From: Hofstenia miamia
Taxonomy: Eukaryota; Xenacoelomorpha; Acoela; Hofsteniidae
DNA: 64,000 bases
Assembly (NCBI GenBank): GCA_900660155.1
Contig: CABFPE010000138.1
Coordinates: forward strand, 566,202-630,201
Direction of reading: 5' to 3'
Shown here: positions 35,950-46,560 of the stretch, piece by piece
Layout: the number at the start of each line of letters is the position of its first letter
How positions within the stretch are numbered: the stretch's first letter is position 1
Program-made: the position numbers and the translations under genes
The notes under the pieces: model-generated
The model's database searches: none
Told to the model about the DNA's origin: nothing
The model's input: the letters and a program-made list of their open reading frames with translations, nothing else

Positions 35950-37340
35950 CCAACTCCAATATCGTCGTATTTTCTGATACCGCGATATTGTCGATGGTAA
36001 ACCGCAAAAATACTTATAAAATCTAAGAATAAAGATACTTTTATACAATAAAATCATTTACTTTATAATACGCTATGCTCTAATATATCCATTTGTTAAC
36101 TAGTCTAGATGTTTCAGTTGAACTTCAATTTCTAATCTAAGTATAGTAATTTGGAATCGAATATTAGTCTATTAATTTGGCATACTATAAAATGAATCAA
36201 TGAATTTATGAAAGATATTATATTCCTAAAATGCCTCATCTATACATGTATATAATATGTTTATTGATTTTTCGGTTTTTTGCAATTAGTAGTAACACGT
36301 GCATTGTGCATTATCGTTCAGAGTATATACATGTTAATTGTACTACTTTTTACTAACTAATTAATTATTCGCAATTTGAGAATTTCGCTGGTGGTGCAAT
36401 ATTTAATCATACAACGGTCACTATAACAAATCAAATATGTAATGTAAATTTCGACACTTTCGACAAAGAAAATATTCGAGAATAGATTAATCCAGAGGCT
36501 AATGCAAAACGCACTTTCAAAACTTACAATCATATCTACAGCATTTTATAATACACTGACATACAATTATAAATCTTGATACATATATCAACTATAAAAT
36601 CTTCATTGTTTTCTACTTCAGTTTTAACGGAGGTTCCGTGAGTGTAATTCATAGAACAAATATGATATATACTATTACCCAGATAATATCAGTAATTCCG
36701 AACAATTCGAAAAAGTAACATTAATGTAATTTACAAAATATTCGACTTCTAGCCAGATCGGATCCAAAACTGAGTCAATGTTCAGCTAGTCTTCGACACA
36801 GGTTCTTTGTGGCCGAATCTGTACCGGACCCTGACCCGCTTCTTATAATCCCTTTTTTGTACTATTTGTATTGACTCTGGAATTTCAACTATTTTATCGG
36901 AATGAGCTAAATGAAGAGCAAATTGTGCGCACCTATTGGCATTAAAAAACTTCTTGGACAGTCTAGCATTTATTCCATAGCCTATATATATATATGTATA
37001 ATTACATGCACAAGCATAAATAAACCTTTTCGTCAGCTTAAAGAATATGTTTTAAAGCAAACTAGACATTATTCTAAGATTATATATAGCATGTAAATTA
37101 ATTCCTAAGCTGGGTGTTTATCCCCTATGAATAACCGTTCAGCAAACCAAGCCCGATCATTGATTGCCAATTAGCTGAAACATCGAATATGTCTTTTCAA
37201 ATAGGAAAGTTGATGCTAGAATAACAAGAAACATGTTGATTACTGCTGAAAGTACTGGAAAGATGATCTTCATTTAATGTCAAAATATAAATGATATAAT
37301 TTAACGCAAAAATTAGCTAATAAAATTAACCATAAAATTA
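35950..37340. other. Gene-poor AT-rich stretch
   Basis: No gene, repeat array or terminal repeat is recognised. A small G+C-richer patch lies at 36745-36850. Confidence 0.45.
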
Positions 37341-37389
37341 CTACAGTTGTAGTGTACAATGGGAAACTATAAAATAAATATTATTGTTT

Positions 37390-37520
37390 TGGACCCAGTG
37401 ATTCCAAGAAAAGATGTAGCTCAGGACACGAACCGCTTTTCCTCTGTTGTTTTTGCGCTGGTTAAGCTCAAATTCCATGACTTCATGATGTTGGGTGCCT
37501 CCAATTTCGTCCCCAGATAA
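37390..37520 (-). pseudogene. Merlin / IS1595-like transposase remnant
   Basis: The minus strand encodes DEIGGTQHHEVMEFELNQRK followed by NNRGKAVRVLSYIFSW. This fits the IGG...VEIDES.F..RK.NRG....WVFG signature of ISXO2-like (IS1595) transposases, known in animals as Merlin. The residues E-F-E sit where the family has E-I-D-E, so the catalytic core is worn. The flanking text to 37760 may belong to the same element but I could not read it. Confidence 0.5.
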
Positions 37521-37689
37521 CAAAGGATTAAAAACAAGTAGAGCTGTATCGCAACCTTTCCAAATAGACACTCAATACGAACCATATTTACTGACGAAGT
37601 AAGTTTGAATACTTTCTGGACAATTCGTTTTCTACAGACAATTGGCTCATGCCAACACACATCTACTCAAGCCAAGTAGATAAATTGTC

Positions 37690-37838
37690 TGTTTTCCTTA
37701 AAATATACGTCTGAGAGAACCAAGGATTGTGTCATTGATTTCCGTCCACCAGCACAATTCAATATGCCGAATGTTTGCGGCGAAGATGATTCCGTAATAG
37801 TGTCCAACCGGAAATAGTTTTCTTGTGAAAGTCTACTT

Positions 37839-37889
<51 letters not shown>

Positions 37890-39300
37890 CGTGTATACAT
37901 TTCAGCCTTCATAAGCCCTTCTGAAACCACCTCCTTATATTATTAAGTAATGCAAGTAAGGCTATACGTATTTTCCTATTACCAAGGGAGATATCTGGAT
38001 GCAATCGCGCATTTTTTCACTTAGAGAAAACATCAGTTTTATATGTTCAATTACTACAATTCTCTGTCAACTTTCACCTACATACATCAGGGCAAAATGA
38101 GAGAGACTTCTCAGAAACGCTCTTTATTTGAGGCAGACAAAATTAAGACGTTAGAATGGCTTATTCTATTGAGGTTTGTAGGTGTGAAGAGTTTTGGTGA
38201 CATAATCTTGCTAATGCAACTGCGATAGATGCTGAATGATATGTCTGCTATCTTTCTTTTAAGACCCATTCTTCTCATTGATCCCATTGGTGTAACATCA
38301 TGAAGATAAATTGCAATGTTAGCGGTGTTAATTGGAAAGTGAAGCATTTGCTTATGGGTTGGAAAACATATATAGAAATTTCTTCTTTCTAGTGAATCCT
38401 AAAATTTCTAGAATGATTGGAAACAATGTTTAATAATATTGTTTTGGTTAGATAAAAGCATAGTTCTGTTATATTATTGAAATAGTCATCAAAGGGAATA
38501 GGTATGACTTCAGCAATAAAACTTGAAGCAAGACTGAATTCTTGTTTAATCCTATATATTAAATATTAAAAAATATCTATATAATTTCAATAGTGCTGCA
38601 TTACGTCATGATATTCTTGAAAGAATTTTCTTTTTTGGTAGAGCCAAAAATGGTCTTTACTTCACCAACTGATCTAAAAATAAAAAGATATGCTTGCTCG
38701 TTTAACTAAACCGTGTAGTGCAAGTGAACGTTGTGATTGCTTACTTTCCACTAGGTTCAAAGAAAGAAGAATATGCATTCTTTCATTCCTCGAATCGTTT
38801 AGAAGTTGACATCGATTTTTATAATAGAATACAAAAAAATTGTATTTACATAAGAAAATTACGGAAAAATATTATTCAATGCTACTGAAGGTATCCAGCA
38901 GCTTGAACTCTACAAGGTGAGTCGAATCAAAATCCCATAACAGTTAGAACCTGCTTACTTTTTTACTACGTAGACACAGTTGGAGTACTTTTTATATTGT
39001 TACAAATAGTTTATGGCTTAAATATTTAATATTGATGTGTATTACACAAAGCAGTTTTTCCCTGACAGATGAAGCATGTGAAATTCTGTTTTACTAGTAC
39101 TTTCATAGATGAGCGAAAATTAGCGCAAATTAGTATTTTCATTTTTTTCTACTTAACAAAAACATTAGTCCCTAAGCTACATACATGTACCAAAATGAAA
39201 GTAATTACTACTTTCTGAATTTTTTGAAATTATTTAAGTAATATACATATGATTTGGTTAATTTGAAACGAAAACTAAATCAGGTTTACTCTTCAACCAA
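37690..39300. other. Gene-poor stretch with (AT)n run
   Basis: It has a TA run at 37843-37884. Short frames at 38043-38347 on both strands overlap each other and neither is convincing. Confidence 0.45.
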
Positions 39301-39579
39301 TCCATCTGTAATCTAAGCATGAACACCATACAAGAGCCTAACTTGTTTCCAAAAATGACAAGGTTGAGTACTCTTGTAGAAGTGACAATGATACTTGAAA
39401 TTAACAAAGCTTCTAAAATATCTACAATAATAATTCCAATGGGTGATTATAATAAAAATTTTTTTAACAAAACTGAAAAAAGATGTATACATGATTTAAT
39501 AGATACTTTACAATATGTCAAGATTTAATGTAAAAATTCCAACACTTAAATTCATAGAATTCCTTATTAATTGATTATA

Positions 39580-40147
39580 CAGTCTGTCCCATAAGTTGCA
39601 ACGACTTCTATAAAAAGAAAACAAGGTAAAGAAAATATATATATTTCAAAACTTTATTGTAACGATTACGTAATTTCTAACAATTATTCTAAGGAACATG
39701 TAAAAATTAATCATAAGGATCAACTTGAAGGCCTCCTAGTTCAATACACAATCGCATTCGTCTGAACGTTCTGTCATTGATTTTTCGGAGAGTTTCAACT
39801 GGAAATCGCATAAATTCGTCTTGAATAACGCCTTTCGGGTCTTCTTTGTTTTGTGCTTTTCTTGCTACGATTCTAGGCATTAGCAGACCCCATAACGCTT
39901 TATCACAGGACGAGAGGTCAGGACTACGTGGTGGCCAAGGAATCGGTCCAAATTTGCCAACCCATCGATCCTTAAAGGTATCTGTTAAGAAATTACGAGT
40001 TGCTATGGCGGTATGTGCTGAAGCACCATCTTGTTGGAAATGTGATGATAATAATATCTGTCTTGCTTGAAGAGCAGGAATAAATTCATCATCCTAGACA
40101 TATAATTATCATTAATAAGAAGTCGTCGTAACTTATGGGACATACTG
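39580..40147. mobile_element. Tc1/mariner-superfamily element, internally deleted, 568 bp
   Basis: The terminal inverted repeats are CAGTCTGTCCCATAAGTTGC... on the left and CAGTATGTCCCATAAGTTAC... read inward from the right, matching at about 27 of 31 positions. TA dinucleotides at 39578-39579 and 40148-40149 are the expected target duplication. It holds the C-terminal part of a transposase on the minus strand, so about half of a full-length element is missing. It interrupts LINE endonuclease text, which resumes on the other side. Confidence 0.92.
39707..40093 (-). pseudogene. DDE transposase C-terminal fragment with DD41D-type spacing
   Basis: An open frame of 128 codons ends in a natural stop. 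It contains FQQDGASAHTA (second catalytic Asp), then GKFGPIPWPPRSPDLSSCDK, in which the Asp of SSCD is the likely third catalytic residue. 41 residues lie between the two Asp, the spacing of the DD41D group of the Tc1/mariner superfamily. The N-terminal DNA-binding domain and the first catalytic Asp are missing, and a stop precedes the visible part. The frame is otherwise undamaged, suggesting fairly recent deletion. Confidence 0.88.
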
Positions 40148-40336
40148 TATAATATCCCAGTAAACAATTGTTACTGGAATATATGAATCTAAAGAAAAAG
40201 TAAATTTTGAATCATTCAACAAAATGATTTTGTCAGTGATAGTTTGATATCAGATCATTGAAAATGTGCAACATACAAAGAAGAAATTGAACTAATGAAA
40301 AAATCAATGCAATCATGTAGGATTTTAAATATCGTG

Positions 40337-40950
40337 TTTTTAATGACGTAATTTTTTAATGTCGTAATTTTTTAATGTGGTATTTTTTAATGTCCTAATT
40401 TTAATGTCGTCGCTTATTAATGTAGTAATTTTTTAATGCCGTAGTTTTTTAATGTCATCATTTTTTAATGTCCTCATTTTTTAATGTCATCTTTCTTAAT
40501 TGTTGTTGTGAATGACTATTCCTAAACCTAACTGAAAACCTTATTTATTCATTATTTTATAAACCTAATCCTTAACCCAAATCCCAAATGCATGTTTCAT
40601 AAACCAAACTTTAACCCAAAACCCTATTTTTTCATCATTTATAGACACATACCCCAACCCAAAGACTTATTTCTTTGTTATTTTATAAAGTTAAACCCCA
40701 AACCCAAGTCTCAAAAATTTTTTCCTAACCCTATACCCTAACCCAAAAACTTATTTCTGTTTTATTTTTTAGACATAACCCTAACCAAAAATCCTATTTT
40801 TAATCGTTTTATAGACCAAAGCCCTAACACAAATTAAATATATTTAATAAATTAATTTTATTGACATTAAAAACTTTTGACATTAAAAAATTACAACATT
40901 ACAAAATTATGAGATTAAAAACTACATTAAAAAATTAAAACATTAATGAA
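40337..40950. repeat. Composite repeat: inverted tandem arrays enclosing a telomere-like array
   Basis: Array 1 (about 40337-40497) has ten copies of a 14-17 bp unit like TAATTTTTTAATGTCG. Array 2 (about 40855-40950) has six copies of the reverse complement (GACATTAAAAAATTA). Between them, 40525-40830 holds four to five degenerate units of about 60-75 bp. Each combines a CCCTAACCC-like stretch with TTATTTCTTTATTTTATAGAC-like text. The overall layout is a large imperfect palindrome, as in a foldback transposon. It lies within LINE remains. I do not recognise a named family. Confidence 0.8.
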
Positions 40951-41846
40951 TGGTCAAAGTTTCTAAGAGATGACATTTAAAAATTAGAAATTAGCAACCT
41001 ACTCCACAATATCAATATATTCCCTCAAGATGTAAACTCAATCAAAATATGTTACTCAAGGGAATTAGTTTAGAAAGTATTGATGAAAAACTAAAATTTA
41101 TTTCCAATAACTTGAATTATCTTTACAATATTTAATTTTTAATTTTTTCCATGATCAAAAATTGTTAGAAGTTCCATCCATAAAAGACAACAAATATGAA
41201 ATTGTCAAAAAAGAAAAATTTATCACAAACATATTAAATGAGTCATTTTGTAAAATTTAATGATAATGAAGAAATAAATATTTGCAATTAAGATCAAATG
41301 ATAATTCTTAACAACTTAAAAGAAAAACAAAAATATTATTTCACCTTTGTAACATTACAGCTAAAATTTAGCACATCTCAAGTACAAAAAAAAAACATCA
41401 GAATGACTTTTTAAGGTAAGCAATGAAAAGAATAAATAGACTGTTATGCTACATATTAAGTCAATCTATTAATGAAATTGTTTTTCCAGAGGAAGTGATA
41501 CCTACAAAATAACAGGCTAATCTCAGTTCTATCAATCATAATTGATATATTTGAAAGAAAATTATATAACCAAATTTAGGAATATATTGAAAATATCAAA
41601 TATTAAGATCTTTACAAGTTAGGTTAAAAAAAATATATCTGCAACTAATGCACTAATTTTTATATTAGATAATTAAGGAAATCACATAGATAAAGAAGAT
41701 GGTGTTATATCTTATCATATCTAAGCATTTAATGTAGAATCTTGCCAATACCAATTTCGTGATTATTTAAGAATTGCTATTTCATTCTTAGGGTATGCGC
41801 GATATTTAGGATTGGACAGATTCCTAATTCTCTCAACCTAACTTGC

Positions 41847-42984
41847 TGTATAGTTGATTAACTGAATTAATATGCATTAGCAATCCTAAATGCTTAACTA
41901 ATCACGGTTTATTTAGATTGAGAGCAGTGGATGGAATACAGGGTCGAAACCTGGCGCTGTTCTATGTGCATCCAGAGACATCTTCATTGGTAGCAGCTCC
42001 AGCTTTTACTTGAACTTCGCAATGGAAACCAGTTGGTGAATCAGTGCATGGATGGTTAACTCAGTGATAGTGTGTGTGTGTGTGTGTGATAACTTAATAA
42101 TTTAGTGCATTGATTGTCCTTGTTATTATGACTATGTAAATAAAAGGAAATAATGCAACCGTGGTGCTTTAGCTTGTTAATTTTCCTTACATATAATAAC
42201 CCTGAAGATATAGTGATAAATGTTAGCCCACCGTACATGTGAACAATCAATGCAGTTGGAAATAAAGTTATTTCATAAACCAGTCAACAGTCCACTAAAT
42301 TACTAGATAGTAAATACATTGTACACAAGAACTGTACAGTAAACATGTAGAGCAATCTAAAAGTAATCATAATAATCTGTGAGCAATGATAGATAGGAAA
42401 GCTATAACAGGTAAAACTCCTTATCCCTATTCATAACCTATAAGCACATTGAGAAATCTACAGCTACCGCCCTCACTGCACTTTTGAAAGGCTGATTGTG
42501 AGGCTGCTCCAGAATTCCTATAATTGTATTTGGGGATCACTGTAGGATCACTCTAGTGCTTGAACGTTTAGCTTTTCATGTAACTATTAAATAACCAGAC
42601 AGAAAGTAATGAAGTAAATCCAATAAAATTCATTCATCAATGAATCTAACAATCAATGTATATTTATAACACATTTAAGTAAATAATCAAACACTTGGCT
42701 AGTACCTGTTGATTGAAGCTTGTTTACAATTTTCCCTCGCGTTTCTAGTTCTGCTTTAATTATGCAAAATCAGTGTTAATTAGTGTACACTGTTTGGTCA
42801 TATTGATGTTTGTCAAATACTACAGAGTTAATTTAAATATCAAACTGCTTCAAACATTTCACAAATTAAATAATCTATCCTATCCATGTGTTGTACAATT
42901 TAATCAATATTACATTTTAGTATTAGTTACTTCAATTCTTTCTCTCATTTTGGCCACGCATGGCTTCTGATGGATTATGCCACA
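41847..42984 (-). mobile_element. Candidate 3' LTR of the minus-strand Ty3/gypsy element
   Basis: On the minus strand a run GGAGGGGGAG (42985-42994, a likely polypurine tract) is followed directly by TGTGGCATAATCCATC. This resembles the start of the LTR at 49401 (TGTAGCATCATCC). The far end is placed at a TGTATAG text (41847) because it would give 1,138 bp, close to the 1,150-bp LTR at 49401. The left boundary is uncertain. A (TG)n run lies at 42071-42088. Confidence 0.55.
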
Positions 42985-42999
42985 CTCCCCCTCCAGCAT

Positions 43000-45870
43000 A
43001 GCTAATTAAGGATGACTACTCTCTCTCCATAAACCATCTCTGCTGCCTTCTTTATGATTCCATTTGCTTCTGACATTTCCCAGCTTACTTTTTTGTACTG
43101 CTCCTCTTTTGTAATTTTCAACACAACATCTTTTTTGGTTGTTAACATCTTTTTGTGTTTTAGAAATGATGGTTTCTTTAATGTTTTCAATATTGTACAC
43201 ATGCTTCTCAGCTTGTTCAACTTTTTGTTAAATATGTTGTAATGCTTTTAGTATAGACATAATCCTTTTATAACTATCATTAGCGTCATTATAGCATCAA
43301 TCCTGCTCATGTGAGCCAACTCAGGATGAATTTCAGTGTTAGAGTAAAAGAATTCATATGTTGATCTCAGTGATTTTGAAATTGATGCTTCATTGTAGAA
43401 AGCACTTATATTTTCTTGTACTTCTTCTCTTGTGATTTCTTCTGGTTTGTTCTTTCCTAATCTTATCATTGTTATAATTTCCACACATCTCATCACATCA
43501 TAATATCAGTACTGTGAGCTCCATGCTATATCATTTATTCCTGAAAACAGTATGACTGTTTGAATTGTTCATTTTTCAATTTCTTGTCAGACCTTGTGTA
43601 TTTGCTTGTGTATGGCCTCTCCTTCTCTATATAGATCGTATGGTGTGACTTCTCCTTCTAATTAGATTCTCTCTTTGTTATTATTTTTCAGCAAAATTTC
43701 TTTCAATTTCTTATATCTCTCATCATTTACTGTCTTTTCTGCTTCCTGTTGTGTATTCATGTATGTATTCTCTTCATGCCAGAATGCTCTAACAGCCTTT
43801 TTATCTTTTAGCCTCCATGTTGGCAATAGCATTGGTATTGAGATCATTGGTGGCGGTGTGTATTTTAATAGTGTAGTCATTGTTTGTTTCTCTATTGCCT
43901 GGTAGGATCCTTGCATTTGTGCTGTTGTCGCCATTCCAAAGGTTGCTGGATAATTATTTTTGGCTTTCTTGATAGTCTCCCAAAACATATTTGTTAGACC
44001 ATGTTTCATTAAATTCTGTGCTGTTTCTGGTTTTATTATCATTTTTGAAGTAATACATTTGATATCCACTGCTATCTGATTTTGTGGATGTAACATTTCA
44101 TCAATCAATTTTTGTGTGAAAGCTTCTGTACATAATATCTTAATTAACAATTTCATTTCACATTCATATACTTCACTGTATATTCTTTGTACTATGTTAT
44201 TTGTGCGCTCTCTTCTTACTGTGATCTCAACTAGCAGTCTTTCATCATCTGTGTCTACCCATGATATTTTGCTTGGTTCTTGTTCTCCCCATTTTTCCAT
44301 GTTCACTTTGTCAATTACTCTTTGAGTATTTGGGGTTAGTGCTATTTTTGTCGATTGTAGCAGTGTGTCTTCAATTTGCATCTCTTCTTGACTTTTACTC
44401 ACCTTTTCAATAATCTCAATCAGGCAATTTTGTCCTTCTCTTCACATTGTTTCCAATCTTTTGATTATTTTTGTGTATGCACACTGTGGGTAGTCTTTGA
44501 GATATTTTCTTATTTCTCTAGTTATTGTTTCATGCACTTTCTTTTCTTCTATCACCTTTATCATTTCCACCATTTCTGCTTGTTCTCTCCTCATTAGTTT
44601 TCGTGTTGTCATCCATGGTTGTTGCTTTAGAGATCTGAGCTTGGTGTTTGATTTTGCACCCCACATGTATTTCTTTGTTTCATCCATTAATATATCAACT
44701 TCACCCAGGCATATACCTGTTTTATTGGCAATTTCAAGTACACTTGGTCTGCATAGCATATGCTGTTGTGTGAGCAATCTGGTAAAATATTTTTCAAATT
44801 TCTGCTGCATCTTCTTTGTTGGCGATAATGGCAAGATATCAACATATTGTAGCATCCATTGTTTTATGTTCATTGGTATTGGTGCTATGGCTATCTCATC
44901 CTTATATTGGGTGCATTTATTTCTTCAAATAGAAATTTCTTGAAATTTTTCTTTGCTTCCATTTCATGTGCCCTTCTGATTTTGTGCAATACAGCCTCTA
45001 CTGATTTGTGATATTTTTTCATTGGAGATTTTATATTGATTAACAGCCATTCCTCTTGTATCAGCTTTTCTGCATTGATTTCCTTCAAGAATTTTGCTAT
45101 TCTTTGTAAGTGTTCAGGCGTCTGATTTAAGCTGCATTTTAGAAATATGTTTCCTATCTCTTCCAAATTACTTTCCATTCCTACCAGTTCCATCATTCTC
45201 ATTTGATAGTACATATCAATGGCTATCTTTGGCTCCACCATTATTCTTTGAGCTGGTGCTATTTCGTTGATTTGTAGATCTATCTTAATGAGATCAGATA
45301 TTTTCGATTTTTCACTGTCTATAATAAAGAGGTTTTCTAGCTTTATTTCCATCTTGACAAATTCTGGGATTTGTTCTTGATTATGAGGTACAATGATTAT
45401 GACCTTCATTTTGTATTTCTTGGCTATCTGCAGTGTTTCCTCGATATTTGTCTGTAAGGTTTTTGAACCAATCTCACTTTATTTAACAAAATATATCATC
45501 ATTAGGTGGTTCTTATCAAGGTTTACTAGTTTGCATTCTCTTATTATTTTTTTTCTGTTTCTTGTGAGCTTTTGTACGTCTTTCAGGGTAAACTGTTCAT
45601 CAAATGTGATATGTACAGTACTTTTGAAATATGGCCAATTGAACTCTTCTTTCATTGTTGTTTTGTAGGCGATTATCATATTACATGTGGGTTGATTCTT
45701 TTTATCTATCACTATTGGGATGGCTAAACTTTCGTTTTCTTTTGTGGATGTGTTTTGTCTGATCAATTGTTTTGTTTCTGGCAACAAATTATCATACAAA
45801 TTATGTCTCATTCTTCTTTTTGTGATGAAGTATGGATGTATATGTTCTTTGCCTATTTTTGTCATTCAAC
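43000..45870 (-). mobile_element. Unrecognised region downstream of integrase in the minus-strand LTR element
   Basis: About 2.9 kb of coding-like text follows integrase. It is rich in Glu, Lys, Ile and Met, has predicted helical character by eye, and shows no signal peptide or transmembrane segment of an envelope that I can see. It has a counterpart, in the same order, at 56.5-59.1 kb on the plus strand: STVHITFDE against STVHTMFDE near one end, and IDAIMTL against MDALMTL near the other. I recognise no domain. It is broken in both copies. Confidence 0.65.
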
Positions 45871-45999
45871 TTTCTCTCTCTTCTGATCTAGATGATTTTG
45901 TCATTGTTGAGAGCTGCCTGTGTGAAAATATTTCTGAACTCTGATTTGTTATTGGAAGTGAACTAGCTGAAGGTTGTTCTGAAATATCCATTTCAGAGT

Positions 46000-46560
46000 C
46001 ATCACTAATTGGCTGGATGTCCGAATCTCTTACAATTTTTAATGCTGTTTCCTCTTTGCCCCTTTAGTTGAGTACTACTGGAGGTTGAGGGAGAGTGTGA
46101 ATATTCTAGTGTTTCCAACCTCACGTCCTTTAGTTTACAATCAGTATCTCGATGATGGCCCTCCTTTATCCGCCTGCCCTTTAATTGGAATTTGGGAGAG
46201 GGTGTCTTTTTTGTCTTTGTCCCTATCCTCATACCCTTTAATTGGTAATCAGATTGCAGAGACCTCTTTCTTACTCTGTGTCGTGTATTGCTGGGTGTTT
46301 GATTCTCCATCCTCATACCCTTTAATTGGTAATCAGATTGTGGAGCTCATCTTTTAATTCTTCGTCTTTTATTACTAGGTGTTAAATGCTCCATCTTCAT
46401 CCCTTGACAATCAGATTGTGGAGACCTAGTTTTTCTTGTACTGCTAGTTGATGTTTCCTCCATCCTCACGCCCTTTAATGGACGATCAGATTGTGGAGTC
46501 TTTTTGCACACTCTTCTGGCTTTCATTGGTGATCTGTGCATAATGTTGGTTCTCTTCATT
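46000..46560 (-). repeat. Coding-type tandem repeats in the LTR element
   Basis: Six to seven imperfect units of about 75-85 bp. On the plus strand each carries CCTCATACCCTTTAATTGG-like text followed by AATCAGATTG. Read on the minus strand they encode repeats with the core QSDxxLKGxRME. The region lies between integrase and the unknown downstream region of the element. Confidence 0.75.

Larger units (their letters stand above)
39310..41780 (+). mobile_element. Decayed LINE interrupted by two other elements
   Basis: Endonuclease text appears at 39319-39525 (IIIPMGDYNKNFFN, like the GDFN motif). It continues past the mariner insertion with a SDSLISDH box at about 40235-40258 (the SDH motif of AP-type endonucleases). 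RT text follows at 41440-41760 (QSINEIVFPEEVIPTK, then a GVISYHI-x-AFNVESCQ segment resembling the palm motif). Stops are frequent. The mariner derivative at 39580-40147 and the composite repeat at 40337-40950 lie inside it. Confidence 0.6.

Noticed and set aside
40340-40500. CRISPR-like array
   Set aside because: The units are adjacent and imperfect with no spacers, and the DNA is eukaryotic. It is a tandem repeat within a foldback structure.
41930-41980. tRNA-derived SINE (B-box-like GGGTCGAAACC preceded by A-box-like AGAGCAGTGG)
   Set aside because: The two boxes are only about 12 bases apart, far too close for a tRNA-type promoter, and the site lies within the candidate LTR of the minus-strand element.
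43675-45944. Plus-strand open frames rich in Phe, Ser and Cys, resembling membrane proteins
   Set aside because: They are the antisense of the Glu/Lys-rich minus-strand LTR element coding text.
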